The notes below the pieces were generated by a model. That model did no database searches. It was given only the letters and a program-made list of their open reading frames with translations, and was not told where the DNA came from. Of a DNA stretch of 64,000 nucleotides, positions 55,059 to 64,000 are shown in pieces; the first letter of the stretch is position 1, and every line of letters starts with the position of its first letter. The translations under genes were made by a program, and so were the position numbers. Location: positions 1-64,000 of the forward strand of contig NZ_LGEN01000006.1 in assembly GCF_001507855.1 (NCBI RefSeq), written 5' to 3'. The stretch is from Halomonas sp. 54_146 (lineage in GTDB: Bacteria; Pseudomonadota; Gammaproteobacteria; Pseudomonadales; Halomonadaceae).

Positions 55059-55850
55059 ATGAACGTTCCTATCAAGACGCCTTCTGAAATCGAATTTATG
55101 CGCGAAGCCGGGCGCCAAGCGGCCAGCGTTATTGAAATGATCACGCCCCACGTACAGGCCGGGGTCAGCACAGGTGAAATCGACCGACTTTGCCACGACT
55201 ATATCGTTAACGAGCTGGGTTCAGTACCTGCACCCTTGAACTACCACGGCTACCCTAAAGCGACCTGCACCTCGCTCAACCATGTGGTGTGTCACGGCAT
55301 CCCCGACGACGCCAAGATTCTCAAGAAAGGCGATATCATGAACCTGGATATCACCGTTAAAACCACTGACGGCTACCACGGCGACTCCAGCGTTATGTTC
55401 GTGATTGGCGAGACGATCCAAGGCGATCGCCTTTGCCGTATCACCCAAGAGTGCCTGTACAAAAGCATAGCGCTGGTGAAGCCCGGCGTGCGCCTGTCGG
55501 AACTTGCCCGCGTCATTCAGAAACACGCCGAAGAGCACGGCTACTCGGTCGTTCGTGACTTCTGCGGCCACGGCATTGGCGCTGAATTTCACGAAGAGCC
55601 GCAGTTTTTGCACTACGACGGCTACGCACCGGATGCCGACATTAAGCTCGCGGCCGGCATGTGTTTTACCATTGAGCCGATGATCAACGTCGGTGGCTAT
55701 AAAGCCAAGGTGCTGCGCGATGGCTGGACCGCCGTCACCAAAGACCGCAGCCTTTCGGCACAGTGGGAGCATACGCTGCTGGTGACTGACACCGGCGTTG
55801 AAGTGCTAACCGCGCGCAGCGATGAAGACTTCAGCTTTTTGAATCACTGA
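55059..55850 (+). CDS. map: Methionine aminopeptidase, type I
   Basis: Removes the initiator methionine from nascent proteins. The 263-residue product starts MNVPIKTPSEIEFMREAGRQAA. Metal ligands are visible in GDIMNLDITVKTTDGYHGDSS (two aspartates), FCGHGIGAEFHEEP (histidine), FTIEPMIN (glutamate) and SAQWEHTLLV (glutamate). The ATG at 55059 fits the family N terminus. Its TGA overlaps the glnD ATG (TGATG). Confidence 0.97.
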   Translation: MNVPIKTPSEIEFMREAGRQAASVIEMITPHVQAGVSTGEIDRLCHDYIVNELGSVPAPLNYHGYPKATCTSLNHVVCHGIPDDAKILKKGDIMNLDITVKTTDGYHGDSSVMFVIGETIQGDRLCRITQECLYKSIALVKPGVRLSELARVIQKHAEEHGYSVVRDFCGHGIGAEFHEEPQFLHYDGYAPDADIKLAAGMCFTIEPMINVGGYKAKVLRDGWTAVTKDRSLSAQWEHTLLVTDTGVEVLTARSDEDFSFLNH

Positions 55851-58525
55851 TGCTCCTTCACCACTACCGGTTTGAACCGGACACCGCGCTTTTTGACCTG
55901 GCAGCTTTTCGCACTGAGCTTGCGGGCTCGCGTTCGCCCATTGCCCCGTTTAAGGCGGCCCTGCGTGAACTCCAGGCGTGCCTAGACGAGCAGTTTCGCG
56001 CCGGTGCGGATATTCGTGATTTGGTACGCGGACGCGCCTGGTATCTCGATCAGCTGTTGGCCATTGCCTGGGCTCAGCATGAATGGCCCGATGACGGCAT
56101 CGCACTGGTGGCGGTGGGCGGCTATGGCCGTGGCGAATTACACCCCCACTCGGATATCGACCTGCTGCTGCTACTCGCCCAGGACGACGACACCGCTTAC
56201 CGCGAACCGCTCACCGCCTTTATCACCTTCTTATGGGATATTGGTTTAGAGATTGGCCATAGCGTGCGCTCGCTCAACGACTGCGAGCGGGAAGCGAGCG
56301 CCGATGTTACGGTGATCACCAACCTGCTCGAATCACGCCTGATTGCCGGCCCAGAAAGCCTGCGCGAAGCGATGCAAGAACGCCTCAGCGCTGAACACAT
56401 TTGGCCCGCTGACCGCTTTTTTGAGGCCAAGTGGCAGGAGCAAATTGCCCGCCACTACCGCTACAACAATTCCGAATACCACTTAGAGCCGAACCTCAAA
56501 AGCTCCCCCGGCGGGCTGCGCGATATCCAAATGATCGGCTGGGTCGCCAAGCGCCATTTTGGTACCGAGCAGTACACCGATATCGTCGCCAACGGCTTTA
56601 TGAACGACGCCGAACTGCGCATTTTAAGCCAGGGGCAGGCGTTTTTATGGCAGGTGCGCTATGCCCTGCACATGCTCACCGACCGCGCCGAAGACCGCCT
56701 GCTGTTTGACCACCAGCGCACCATCGCCGAGATGTTTGGTTTCCGCGACACCCCGGAGCGCTTGGCGGTCGAGCAGTTTATGAAGCGCTACTATCGTCAT
56801 GTCACCGCGCTGGCGGGGCTTAACGACATGCTGCTGCAGCACTTTGACGAAGTGATCCTGCGCGGCAAAGAGGCGCTGGAAACCGTCAAACTGAACGAAC
56901 GCTTTGAAATCAAAGGCGGCTACATTCAAGTACGTTCGCGCAGCCTGTTCCGCGAACGGCCTGCCGCCATGCTGGAACTATTCTTGCTGATGGCCAAGCA
57001 CCCTGAAATCGAAGGAGTGCGCGCTGACACCATTCGGCTGATTCGCGATCATCGCCACCAGATTGACGACCACTACCGGGAAGACCCGCGCCACCAGCGG
57101 CTATTCATGGCCATTATGCGTGCCCCCGGCAACGTACCGCGCCAGCTTAGGCGCATGAATCGCTACGGTATTTTAGGCAAGTACCTGCCTGAGTTTGGCC
57201 GCGCCGTGGGGCTTATGCAGCACGACCTGTTCCATATTTATACCGTCGATGCCCACACCCTGCTGTTGCTCAAGTTTCTGCACGGCTTTCGCAAACCAGA
57301 AGCCAAAGGCGACTTCCCGGTAGCGGCGGCACTGATGCAGCAGCTGCCCAAATTAGACCTGCTGTGGATCGCTGGGCTGTTTCACGATGTCGGCAAGGGC
57401 CGCGGCGGCGACCACTCGGAAATTGGTGCCCGGGACGTTGAACACTTCTGCCAACGGCATCATGTTTCGACACATGACACTAACCTGGTGAGTTGGCTGG
57501 TTCAGCACCACCTGCTGATGTCGATGACTGCGCAAAAACGCGACATTAGCGACCCGGACGTGATTCGTGATTTTGCTTTGGTGGTGCGTGATGAAACGCG
57601 CCTGGATTACCTTTACGTACTTACCGTGGCGGACATCAACGCCACCAACCCCACGCTGTGGAACGGCTGGCGGGCATCGCTACTGCGCCAGCTTCACGCC
57701 GAAACGAAGCGCGCGCTGCGCCGCGGCCTGAATAACCCACCCGACCGCGACGACTGGGTGCGCGAAACCCGCACCGAAGCGCGTTCGCTGCTGCAAACCA
57801 TCGGCGTTAATCGAGAGCAAATTGATCATCTTTGGGAATCGCTAGGGGAAGACTACTTTCTGCAGTACGCGCCCAGCGAAATCGTCTGGCAAACCCAAGG
57901 CATACTCAATCACAACCAGTCGCCGCTACCGCTGGTGCTGATCAGCGCGCCGACCGCCGATATGGCCGAGGGCGGCACCAAGGTCTTTATCCACACCCGC
58001 TCGGTAGATGACCTGTTCGCCGCCACGGCGGCCGCCATGGAGCAGCTGGGTCTCTCAATTCACGATGCGCGTATCGCCACTTCCCATAACGACTGGACAC
58101 TGAATACCTTTATTGTCCTCGATAGCCACGGTCAGCCCATTCGTGACCCCGCGCATATTGAAGAGATGCGTCAGCATCTGGTGGAAGAGCTTGATGACCC
58201 GGATGACTACCCCAACATCGTCACCCGCCACACGCCGCGCCAGCTCAAGCATTTCAAAGTACCCACAGAAGTGATTATCGAGCAGGACCCTGCCAACGAG
58301 CGCACGCTTTTAGAGTTAACCGCGCCCGACCGCCCTGGCCTGCTGGCTCGCGTGGGGCGTATCTTTATGGAGCAGGATATTGCCCTTTCAGCGGCCAAAA
58401 TTGCCACGCTCGGCGAGCGGGTAGAAGACGTGTTTTTTATCACCACCAAGGCAGGCGAACCGCTTACCGACCCCAAACGCCAGCAGCAGCTGCGCGAACG
58501 CTTGATTGAGGTATTGGGGGTTTAA
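55850..58525 (+). CDS. glnD: Bifunctional uridylyltransferase/uridylyl-removing enzyme GlnD
   Basis: Senses glutamine and uridylylates or deuridylylates the PII proteins, setting nitrogen assimilation. The 891-residue product has the nucleotidyltransferase motif GGYGRGELHPHSDIDLLLL (G90-L108; metal ligands D102, D104), the HD domain with LFHDVGKGRGGDHSEIGA (about 502-519), and two C-terminal ACT domains (about 705-790 and 815-890) that bind glutamine. Coupled to map, as in other gammaproteobacteria, and followed by DAP synthesis genes. Confidence 0.97.
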   Translation: MLLHHYRFEPDTALFDLAAFRTELAGSRSPIAPFKAALRELQACLDEQFRAGADIRDLVRGRAWYLDQLLAIAWAQHEWPDDGIALVAVGGYGRGELHPHSDIDLLLLLAQDDDTAYREPLTAFITFLWDIGLEIGHSVRSLNDCEREASADVTVITNLLESRLIAGPESLREAMQERLSAEHIWPADRFFEAKWQEQIARHYRYNNSEYHLEPNLKSSPGGLRDIQMIGWVAKRHFGTEQYTDIVANGFMNDAELRILSQGQAFLWQVRYALHMLTDRAEDRLLFDHQRTIAEMFGFRDTPERLAVEQFMKRYYRHVTALAGLNDMLLQHFDEVILRGKEALETVKLNERFEIKGGYIQVRSRSLFRERPAAMLELFLLMAKHPEIEGVRADTIRLIRDHRHQIDDHYREDPRHQRLFMAIMRAPGNVPRQLRRMNRYGILGKYLPEFGRAVGLMQHDLFHIYTVDAHTLLLLKFLHGFRKPEAKGDFPVAAALMQQLPKLDLLWIAGLFHDVGKGRGGDHSEIGARDVEHFCQRHHVSTHDTNLVSWLVQHHLLMSMTAQKRDISDPDVIRDFALVVRDETRLDYLYVLTVADINATNPTLWNGWRASLLRQLHAETKRALRRGLNNPPDRDDWVRETRTEARSLLQTIGVNREQIDHLWESLGEDYFLQYAPSEIVWQTQGILNHNQSPLPLVLISAPTADMAEGGTKVFIHTRSVDDLFAATAAAMEQLGLSIHDARIATSHNDWTLNTFIVLDSHGQPIRDPAHIEEMRQHLVEELDDPDDYPNIVTRHTPRQLKHFKVPTEVIIEQDPANERTLLELTAPDRPGLLARVGRIFMEQDIALSAAKIATLGERVEDVFFITTKAGEPLTDPKRQQQLRERLIEVLGV

Positions 58526-58615
58526 GCCTCTCCACAGACCCGGTTAGGTTTGAGCCTACACCGGTGCTTGCCTATAATCGGCGGTTTACGCCAGCCAGCT
58601 ACTAACGGACACATC

Positions 58616-59812
58616 ATGAACGCCGACCTCGACGCCCTGCATCCCTACCCGTTTGAAAAGCTGGCCGCGCTTAAAGCGGCACTCACCCCGCCAGCCGGCA
58701 TCAGCCATATCCCGCTGACCATTGGCGAACCTCAACACCCGCCCTACCCAGCGGCGCTTGAAGCGCTAGTGGCGCATCAGCTAGAAATGGCCCGCTACCC
58801 CGCGACCAACGGCCTGCCCGCGCTGCGTGACGCCATTACCCACTGGGCAACCCAGCGATTTCAGCTACGCGAACTCGACAGCGAGCAGCATGTCGTTCCG
58901 GTCAACGGCACTCGCGAAGCGATTTTTGCCTTTGTGCAAGCCGCACTGGACCGCACTCGCCCAGCGAAAGTCGCGGTACCCAATCCGTTTTATCAGATTT
59001 ACGAAGGTGCGACGCTGCTGGCAGGCGGCGAGCCGCTCTATTTAGACTGCACCGCCGAAAACGATTTCCGGCCTGATATCACCGCGGTTCCCGCCGCTAC
59101 CTGGCGCGATGTGCAAATCGTGTTTATCTGCTCACCCGGCAACCCCACCGGCGCGGTCACCCCGCTCAGTGAGTTTAAGCAGCTGATTGCGCTGGCAGAT
59201 GAGCACGACTTTATCATCGCCTCAGACGAGTGTTACTCGGAGCTTTACCTAGATGAAAGCGCACCGCCGCCGGGGCTTCTGCAAGCCTGCGCTGAGCTTG
59301 GCCGTGATGACTACCGCCGCTGCGTGGTCTTTCACTCGCTCTCTAAACGCTCCAACTTACCAGGGCTGCGTTCGGGTTTTGTAGCCGGCGATGCAGCGCT
59401 GCTCACGCCGTTTAAGCGCTACCGCACTTACCACGGCTGCGCCATGTCGCTGCCGTTGCAGCACGCCTCGATCGCCGCCTGGCAGGATGAGCAGCACGTG
59501 CGCGCCAACCGTGACGCCTACCGCGAAAAGTTTAGCGCCGTCACCGAAGTACTTGCCCCTGTTATGGAATTCCCCGCGCCCCAGGCGAGCTTTTATCTAT
59601 GGCCCGCCGTGCCTGGCGGCGACGATATCGCCTTCACTCAGCGCTTGTTTGCCGAACAGCATGTCAGCGTTTTGCCCGGCAGCCTGATGGGGCGCACGGG
59701 GCAACATGGCCATAACCCCGGCGCAGGACGTTTGCGCTTAGCGCTGGTGGCTGAACTCGCCCCCACGCTGGAAGCGGCTCAACGTATCCGCCAACTGATC
59801 GAGCGCGGCTAG
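58616..59812 (+). CDS. dapC: Succinyldiaminopimelate transaminase
   Basis: PLP aminotransferase converting N-succinyl-2-amino-6-oxopimelate to succinyl-DAP in lysine/peptidoglycan precursor synthesis. The 398-residue product begins MNADLDALHPYPFEKLAALKAAL, typical of DapC, with the class I blocks VNGTREAIFAF, CSPGNPTGAVTPLSEF, ASDECYSELYLDE and the PLP lysine in HSLSKRSNLPGLRSGFVAGD. The start follows ACGGACAC; an upstream frame extension lacks support. Directly downstream of glnD. Confidence 0.94.
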   Translation: MNADLDALHPYPFEKLAALKAALTPPAGISHIPLTIGEPQHPPYPAALEALVAHQLEMARYPATNGLPALRDAITHWATQRFQLRELDSEQHVVPVNGTREAIFAFVQAALDRTRPAKVAVPNPFYQIYEGATLLAGGEPLYLDCTAENDFRPDITAVPAATWRDVQIVFICSPGNPTGAVTPLSEFKQLIALADEHDFIIASDECYSELYLDESAPPPGLLQACAELGRDDYRRCVVFHSLSKRSNLPGLRSGFVAGDAALLTPFKRYRTYHGCAMSLPLQHASIAAWQDEQHVRANRDAYREKFSAVTEVLAPVMEFPAPQASFYLWPAVPGGDDIAFTQRLFAEQHVSVLPGSLMGRTGQHGHNPGAGRLRLALVAELAPTLEAAQRIRQLIERG

Positions 59813-59820
59813 GAGGCTAT

Positions 59821-60168
59821 ATGCTAACGCTCTATACCATCAACACCTGCGACACCTGCCGCAAGGCACGCAAAGCACTGGAAGAAAAAGGCATGGCGTT
59901 CCAAATCCATGACCTTCGCAAAGACGGCCTTTCGGCAAGCCTGCTTGAGCATATCCTTGAGCGGGTGCCGCTGTTAGAAGCGGTCAACAAACGCAGCACA
60001 ACCTGGCGCGGACTCTCCCAAGAGGAGAAAGACGGCCTGGATGCCACCTCAGCGCGCAGGCTGCTGCTAGCGCACCCCACGCTGCTCAAGCGCCCGCTGC
60101 TGGAAATCGACGATGAAACCATTTTAGTCGGCTACCGAGACGGCGATTACGACAAGCTAAGCGGCTAG
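59821..60168 (+). CDS. yffB: ArsC/Spx-family protein (YffB)
   Basis: A 115-residue thioredoxin-fold protein of the ArsC-like YffB group, with C10-x2-C13 in NTCDTCRKARKAL and RPLLEIDDETILVGY near the C terminus. YffB/Spx-like proteins are often found next to dap genes; the substrate is unknown. It is not an arsenate reductase by context. 8 nt after dapC. Confidence 0.88.
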   Translation: MLTLYTINTCDTCRKARKALEEKGMAFQIHDLRKDGLSASLLEHILERVPLLEAVNKRSTTWRGLSQEEKDGLDATSARRLLLAHPTLLKRPLLEIDDETILVGYRDGDYDKLSG

Positions 60169-60217
60169 TCACTGACACGCACTTTTTCTTTTTCCCAACA
60201 CCACAGGACGACTTACT

Positions 60218-61243
60218 ATGCTGAGCTTTGCGCTTGGAATCGGCACTCAAAACACCCAGGGCGACTGGCTGGAAATCTACTACCCGGCACCGCTGCTTAA
60301 CCCCGACGCAAGCCTGGTCGCCGCCGCCAAAGAAGCGCTGGGCGCACCTGCCGGTAACACTGCCATTAGCTTTTTGCCGGAAGACTGCACGCGCCTGGCA
60401 AAAGCGCTAGAAGCCGCCGGGCACTCTGACCAAGCGGAGCTTGCTGAAACGCTTGCGGCCAGCCAGCGCCCGCTGGTGGCCATGTTCCTAGCAACCGACG
60501 AAGCGCCACAAACCGTGCCAGAGGTGTATTTAAAGCTGCAACTGCTGTCGCACCGTTTAGTCAAACCCCACGGCCTTGATCTCACCGGCATGTTTGGCCT
60601 GCTGCGCAATATTGCCTGGACCAACGAAGGCGCTATCGATATTGAAGAGCTGCCCGCGCGGCGCTTGAAAGCACGTATGGCCGGGCGCGCGCTCTCGGTA
60701 GACTGCGTGGATAAATTCCCCAAAATGACCGACTACGTGGTGCCCACCGGCATTCGCATTGGCGATACCGCTCGCGTGCGCCTGGGCGCATACCTGGGCG
60801 AAGGCACTACCGTCATGCACGAAGGCTTCGTTAACTTCAATGCGGGCACCGAAGGCCCCGGCATGATTGAAGGGCGCATTTCAGCGGGCGTGATGGTCGG
60901 TAAAGGCTCAGACTTAGGCGGCGGCTGTTCCACCATGGGCACCCTTTCTGGCGGTGGCAATATCGTCATTAAAGTCGGTGAAGGCTGCTTAATCGGCGCC
61001 AATGCGGGCATCGGTATTCCGCTGGGCGACCGCTGCACGGTGGAAGCAGGCCTCTACATCACCGCAGGTTCCAAGGTGACGCTGCTCGATGACCAAGGGC
61101 AGGTCGTTAACACCGTGGCTGCCCGCGAACTGGCCGGTCAAGACGACCAGCTATGGCGCCGTAACTCGCAAAATGGCCGTATTGAGTGCTTGACCAACAA
61201 GAGTGCTATCGCCCTAAACGAGGCGCTGCATGCCCATAACTGA
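60218..61243 (+). CDS. dapD: Tetrahydrodipicolinate N-succinyltransferase, long form
   Basis: Succinylates tetrahydrodipicolinate in the DAP pathway. The 341-residue product is the longer DapD form seen in pseudomonads, with an N-terminal domain (1-150) and a hexapeptide beta-helix (about 175-300) including [36 protein letters not shown] and [14 protein letters not shown]. Overlaps dapE by 14 nt. Confidence 0.93.
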   Translation: MLSFALGIGTQNTQGDWLEIYYPAPLLNPDASLVAAAKEALGAPAGNTAISFLPEDCTRLAKALEAAGHSDQAELAETLAASQRPLVAMFLATDEAPQTVPEVYLKLQLLSHRLVKPHGLDLTGMFGLLRNIAWTNEGAIDIEELPARRLKARMAGRALSVDCVDKFPKMTDYVVPTGIRIGDTARVRLGAYLGEGTTVMHEGFVNFNAGTEGPGMIEGRISAGVMVGKGSDLGGGCSTMGTLSGGGNIVIKVGEGCLIGANAGIGIPLGDRCTVEAGLYITAGSKVTLLDDQGQVVNTVAARELAGQDDQLWRRNSQNGRIECLTNKSAIALNEALHAHN

Positions 61244-62402
61244 GCCTGAAGCACTGTCGCCGACGCTTAAGCTTGCCTTTGAACTGCTGCGCCGCCCTTC
61301 GGTTACGCCAGACGACGAAGGCTGCCAGGAACTAATGATCGAGCGCTTGAGGGCGCTCGGTTTTCATATCGAGCAACTGCCGTTTGGCGATGTGAAGAAT
61401 TTCTGGGCGGTGCGCGGCCATCACGGCCCGGTGGTGGCGTTTGCTGGTCACACCGACGTGGTGCCCAGCGGCCCCCATACCAATTGGCAGCACCCGCCGT
61501 TTGAGCCCTGCATCGACGACGATGGCATGTTGTGCGGGCGCGGCGCGGCGGACATGAAAGGCAGCCTGGCTTCGATGCTGACCGCCGTTGAACGCTTCGT
61601 GGCCCATCACCCGGATCACGATGGCCGTATCGCCTTTCTCATCACCTCCGATGAAGAAGGCCCGGCGGTTGATGGCACCCGGGCGGTGGTTGAGCACCTG
61701 CGCGAGCGCAACGAGCGCCTCGATTACTGCATTGTCGGCGAGCCATCTTCGACCACGCGCCTGGGTGATGTGATCAAAAATGGCCGCCGCGGCTCGCTGG
61801 GGGCCACTCTGCACATTAAGGGCGTACAAGGCCACGTGGCCTATCCGCATTTAGCACGCAATCCGATCCATCAAGCCATGCCAGCGCTGGATGCATTAGT
61901 TAACGAGCACTGGGATGCGGGCAATGACTTCTTCCCCGCCACTAGCTTTCAGATTTCCAACCTGCGCGCAGGCACCGGCGCCACCAACGTGATTCCTGGC
62001 GATGTGGAAGTGGTGTTTAACTTTCGCTTCTCCACCGAGGTGACCTTTGAAGAGCTTAAAACGCGCACGGCGGCCATTCTCGACCAGCATGGGTTGGAGT
62101 ACCACATCGACTGGACGCTCAACGGCGAGCCGTTTTTAACCGCTGAAGGCGCGCTTGTGGACGCCGCCATTAAAGGCGTTGAAGCGGTAACCGGCCAGCG
62201 CCCGGCGCTTTCCACCAGCGGTGGCACCTCGGATGGCCGCTTTATCGCCACCCTTGGCGCTCAAGTGGTTGAGCTAGGCCCGCTCAACGACACCATCCAC
62301 AAGGTTAATGAGCGTGTTCGCGCCAGCGACCTGGACGACTTAAGCCGGATTTACGAAGCAACGCTAGAAGCCCTGCTCACCTCCGGCGAGGCAAAGCTAT
62401 GA
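61230..62402 (+). CDS. dapE: Succinyl-diaminopimelate desuccinylase
   Basis: Di-zinc hydrolase releasing succinate from succinyl-DAP. The 390-residue product has the M20 ligands: H74 and D76 in [13 protein letters not shown]108 in [12 protein letters not shown], the catalytic glutamate in [22 protein letters not shown], and the C-terminal [13 protein letters not shown]...[13 protein letters not shown] lies upstream of the ATG within the dapD end. Closes dapC-yffB-dapD-dapE. Confidence 0.97.
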   Translation: MPITEPEALSPTLKLAFELLRRPSVTPDDEGCQELMIERLRALGFHIEQLPFGDVKNFWAVRGHHGPVVAFAGHTDVVPSGPHTNWQHPPFEPCIDDDGMLCGRGAADMKGSLASMLTAVERFVAHHPDHDGRIAFLITSDEEGPAVDGTRAVVEHLRERNERLDYCIVGEPSSTTRLGDVIKNGRRGSLGATLHIKGVQGHVAYPHLARNPIHQAMPALDALVNEHWDAGNDFFPATSFQISNLRAGTGATNVIPGDVEVVFNFRFSTEVTFEELKTRTAAILDQHGLEYHIDWTLNGEPFLTAEGALVDAAIKGVEAVTGQRPALSTSGGTSDGRFIATLGAQVVELGPLNDTIHKVNERVRASDLDDLSRIYEATLEALLTSGEAKL

Positions 62403-62788
62403 TGGAGCGTTTCCCCGACATTGAAATTTACCTGGCCAGCGTCTCGCTTGAGGCGCTCAATAAGTGGCTGGGCAGCGCCTTAACAGCGCCGCCGCTGAGC
62501 CCGGCTGGCAAAGGCCAATGGAAAACTCGCGGCCAGTACCAGGGCGACAGCGTGCCGGTACTGCTGGTCGATAAAGCCGCCGATGGCTTTGCCAGCCTTT
62601 GGTTTGATAGCAGCCACACCCCGTGGCTGACCGACCAAGACTGCGCCCAGCAGGCAGCCGAAGCCCTTCAAACAGAAGTGCGTTGCTCACTTGGCGGCTG
62701 GCACCCAGGCGATGACCCCGACCGCTTTTGGCAAGTGCTACCTGGCGGCAAAGAAGGCGCTATTGAGTGGCCTGATTCAGGCCGCTAA
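62399..62788 (+). CDS. Conserved hypothetical protein downstream of dapE
   Basis: A 129-residue soluble protein overlapping the dapE stop (ATGA, with a second ATG immediately after). It starts [24 protein letters not shown] and contains [27 protein letters not shown], reading like a small alpha/beta domain. Coupled translation suggests a role related to dapE or a general housekeeping function; I do not recognise the family. Followed by a terminator. Confidence 0.7.
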   Translation: MMERFPDIEIYLASVSLEALNKWLGSALTAPPLSPAGKGQWKTRGQYQGDSVPVLLVDKAADGFASLWFDSSHTPWLTDQDCAQQAAEALQTEVRCSLGGWHPGDDPDRFWQVLPGGKEGAIEWPDSGR

Positions 62789-62814
62789 GCGCTTTGCAAG
62801 CCCCCAAAAAAACA

Positions 62815-62838
62815 ACCCCGCCGAAGCGGGGTCGTTTA
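62815..62838 (+). terminator. Rho-independent terminator after the dap operon
   Basis: A 7-bp stem ACCCCGC / GCGGGGT with tetraloop CGAA, followed by CGTTT. The stem is strong; the T tract is short. Confidence 0.7.
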
Positions 62839-62839
62839 C

Positions 62840-62930
62840 TATCTACATGTACTGTCTAAATGTACTGTCTACGTTTGCTGTCTAAGCTTACTACTGCTTA
62901 TGTTTACTCTCTACGTTTACTACCTATCAT
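62840..62930. repeat. Degenerate 13-bp tandem repeats
   Basis: ATGTACTGTCTA repeats at 13-bp spacing (62847, 62860), then diverges into CGTTTGCTGTCTA and further TTTACTCTCTA-like units up to about 62930. It fills the gap between the dap terminator and the convergent cold-shock-domain gene. Confidence 0.75.
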
Positions 62931-62972
62931 CGTTATATCAAAAGCTAGCCACTGCATTGACTCAATCATGGC

Positions 62973-63518
62973 TTACTCAATAATACTGACATCATCGGCC
63001 TGCAAACCACGTTCATTTTTAATCACGTGGTAACGCACAATTTGACCTTCTGCCAACATACGCGGGCCACGGCCACGGATAGCGCGAAAGTGTACAAAGA
63101 CATCTTCGCCGTTATCGCGGGTAATAAAACCGTAACCTTTGTTGGTATTAAACCACTTCACTTCACCCTCTTCACGGCCATCATTGGGATCGATGATATC
63201 TTCTTCCTCATCGTCTTCCATAACGGCAGCGGCTTGGGGCTGACGTGGCGCAGGCTTAGGGCGTGCCGCACCATCAGGCGCTGCTACCGTAGAGGATGCC
63301 AGCGCGGCAGATACCAACGTGCCAATACACAAAACAATAAAACACCCTATGGCAGCAGCTATATAAACACCGCTAACGCCACTGGTGGTTAACTCGTCCA
63401 TCAACTGCCCGGCGAGCGCACTATCGGTTAAATGAACAATCCCTGCCAACAAAAGTGGCGTGGGGGCGGCAAGTAATACACTGATTAAGAAGCAGCGAAA
63501 CACAACTTTTGGGTTCAT
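62973..63518 (-). CDS. Membrane-anchored cold-shock-domain protein
   Basis: A 181-residue protein with two predicted helices (about 7-28 and 50-74), a Pro/Ala then highly acidic linker (80-115; a run of Glu/Asp at 101-110), and a C-terminal cold-shock domain (117-180) with RNP1 KGYGFI (127-132) and RNP2 VFVHF (140-144). The domain would bind single-stranded RNA or DNA close to the membrane. Such two-helix cold-shock proteins occur in halophilic and marine gammaproteobacteria, but their function is not established. A T-rich region lies just upstream. Confidence 0.88.
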   Translation of the reverse strand: MNPKVVFRCFLISVLLAAPTPLLLAGIVHLTDSALAGQLMDELTTSGVSGVYIAAAIGCFIVLCIGTLVSAALASSTVAAPDGAARPKPAPRQPQAAAVMEDDEEEDIIDPNDGREEGEVKWFNTNKGYGFITRDNGEDVFVHFRAIRGRGPRMLAEGQIVRYHVIKNERGLQADDVSIIE

Positions 63519-63630
63519 AGAAAAAAAAAGCTCTCTTGTTGTATGGGTAACAGACGAAGGACAATACCCGCACTATCAGGCCCATTCCCAATAGCACTGG
63601 CATACTACTACATAAGGTTGCAATGTTATC

Positions 63631-63879
63631 ATGACCTACGAATTATCGCCTGTTGAGCTAGCTCAACGTCTTGAATCGTTAGAAAGCCGCCTAGCCCACC
63701 AAGAGCACTGGCTGGATACGCTGGATCAAACAATCGTTCAACAGGAACGACGCCTGGAAAAACTTGAGCAGTTAAGCGGCCTGATGCGCGAGCGCCTGCG
63801 TGAACAGCATCAAGCGCTGCAGTCAAATGAACCCCAGGGCGGCCAGCGCCTTGAAGATGAACGCCCGCCCCACTATTGA
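63631..63879 (+). CDS. slyX: SlyX family protein
   Basis: An 82-residue, mostly helical protein with a long heptad pattern (ELAQRLESLESRLAHQEHWLDTLDQTIVQQERRLEKLEQLSGLM) and a Pro-rich C-terminal tail ending PPHY, typical of SlyX. The role is unknown; the family is widespread in proteobacteria. Divergent from the cold-shock-domain gene and convergent with the gene at the right edge. Confidence 0.92.
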   Translation: MTYELSPVELAQRLESLESRLAHQEHWLDTLDQTIVQQERRLEKLEQLSGLMRERLREQHQALQSNEPQGGQRLEDERPPHY

Positions 63880-63888
63880 GCTGGCTCG

Positions 63889-64000
63889 TTACCCTAGCTC
63901 ATCTTCAACAACCGCACCGCCGTAGATACGCTGATACTCCTCAGGCAAACGTTTAGGGCGACCCGAGGAGAGCGCCACACAGGCAAAGCGGGTACGTGCA
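63889..64000 (-). CDS. Partial thioesterase-like protein (3' end only)
   Basis: Open on the minus strand from the window edge to a TAA at 63889-63891. The visible C-terminal 36 residues read RTRFACVALSSGRPKRLPEEYQRIYGG and a short acidic tail, which resembles the C terminus of 4-hydroxybenzoyl-CoA thioesterase-fold (YbgC-like acyl-CoA thioesterase) proteins. The rest lies outside the window. Confidence 0.5.
   Translation of the reverse strand, partial: ARTRFACVALSSGRPKRLPEEYQRIYGGAVVEDELG

Overview
The window is a stretch of chromosome from a gammaproteobacterium. Gene order and protein flavour (map-glnD-dapC-yffB-dapD-dapE; rpsB-tsf-pyrH-frr-uppS-cdsA-dxr-rseP-bamA-skp-lpxD-fabZ-lpxA-lpxB-rnhB-dnaE-accA-tilS; lptG/lptF divergent from pepA) together with moderate-to-high GC content suggest a member of the Halomonadaceae (Halomonas/Vreelandella type). 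That assignment is an inference from recognised protein families, not from a search. I saw no rRNA or tRNA genes, insertion sequence, prophage or CRISPR array.

Layout. 0-2.5 kb: periplasmic Cu/Zn superoxide dismutase, then the iron store pair bfd/bfr on the minus strand, with a perfect 25-27 bp dyad over the bfr promoter, and an RDD membrane protein. 2.5-12.4 kb: LPS export permeases lptG/lptF, divergent from pepA-ilvE-holC-MFS-valS. 12.5-22 kb: a tightly packed plus-strand accessory cluster: a frameshifted APH-fold kinase, a YnjBCD-type ABC importer, two small transferases of the TIGR04283/TIGR04282 type, a DedA/TVP38-flavoprotein disulfide reductase fusion, and a second FAD oxidoreductase of the SelD-N-terminal type. 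22-25.9 kb: small envelope proteins, a glyoxalase-like protein and a DUF411 protein. 25.9-30.2 kb: a DAHP synthase behind an aromatic-amino-acid attenuator (leader peptide with Tyr-Trp-Tyr-Trp-Phe) and an extra small ORF, then a 42-residue membrane peptide, a flavin reductase and ubiD. 30.2-33.7 kb: rho and ppx. 33.7-54.7 kb: the long minus-strand translation/envelope/lipid A/DNA replication block from rpsB down to tilS. 55-63 kb: map, glnD and the lysine/diaminopimelate genes. 63-64 kb: a membrane-anchored cold-shock-domain protein, slyX and the 3' end of a thioesterase-like gene.

How the genes work together. The rpsB-to-tilS block couples translation factors with outer membrane biogenesis (BamA, Skp, RseP, LpxA/B/D, FabZ, CdsA, UppS, Dxr, AccA) and replication (DnaE, RnhB). 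lptF/lptG export the lipopolysaccharide that the lpx genes start. glnD senses glutamine and sits beside DAP/lysine synthesis. bfd and bfr form an iron release/storage pair.

The most notable observations are: (1) a complete transcription attenuator in front of the DAHP synthase gene; (2) a recurring pattern of short degenerate tandem duplications, 13-26 bp, next to stop codons and in intergenic gaps, which in several genes duplicate the last codons together with the stop codon (rpsB, bamA, tilS, rho, ilvE); (3) the 12.5-22 kb selenodomain/arsenosugar-associated cluster without a visible radical-SAM partner; (4) an IscR/Rrf2-like dyad over the bfr promoter; and (5) two small ORFs with strong ribosome binding sites that are easily overlooked.
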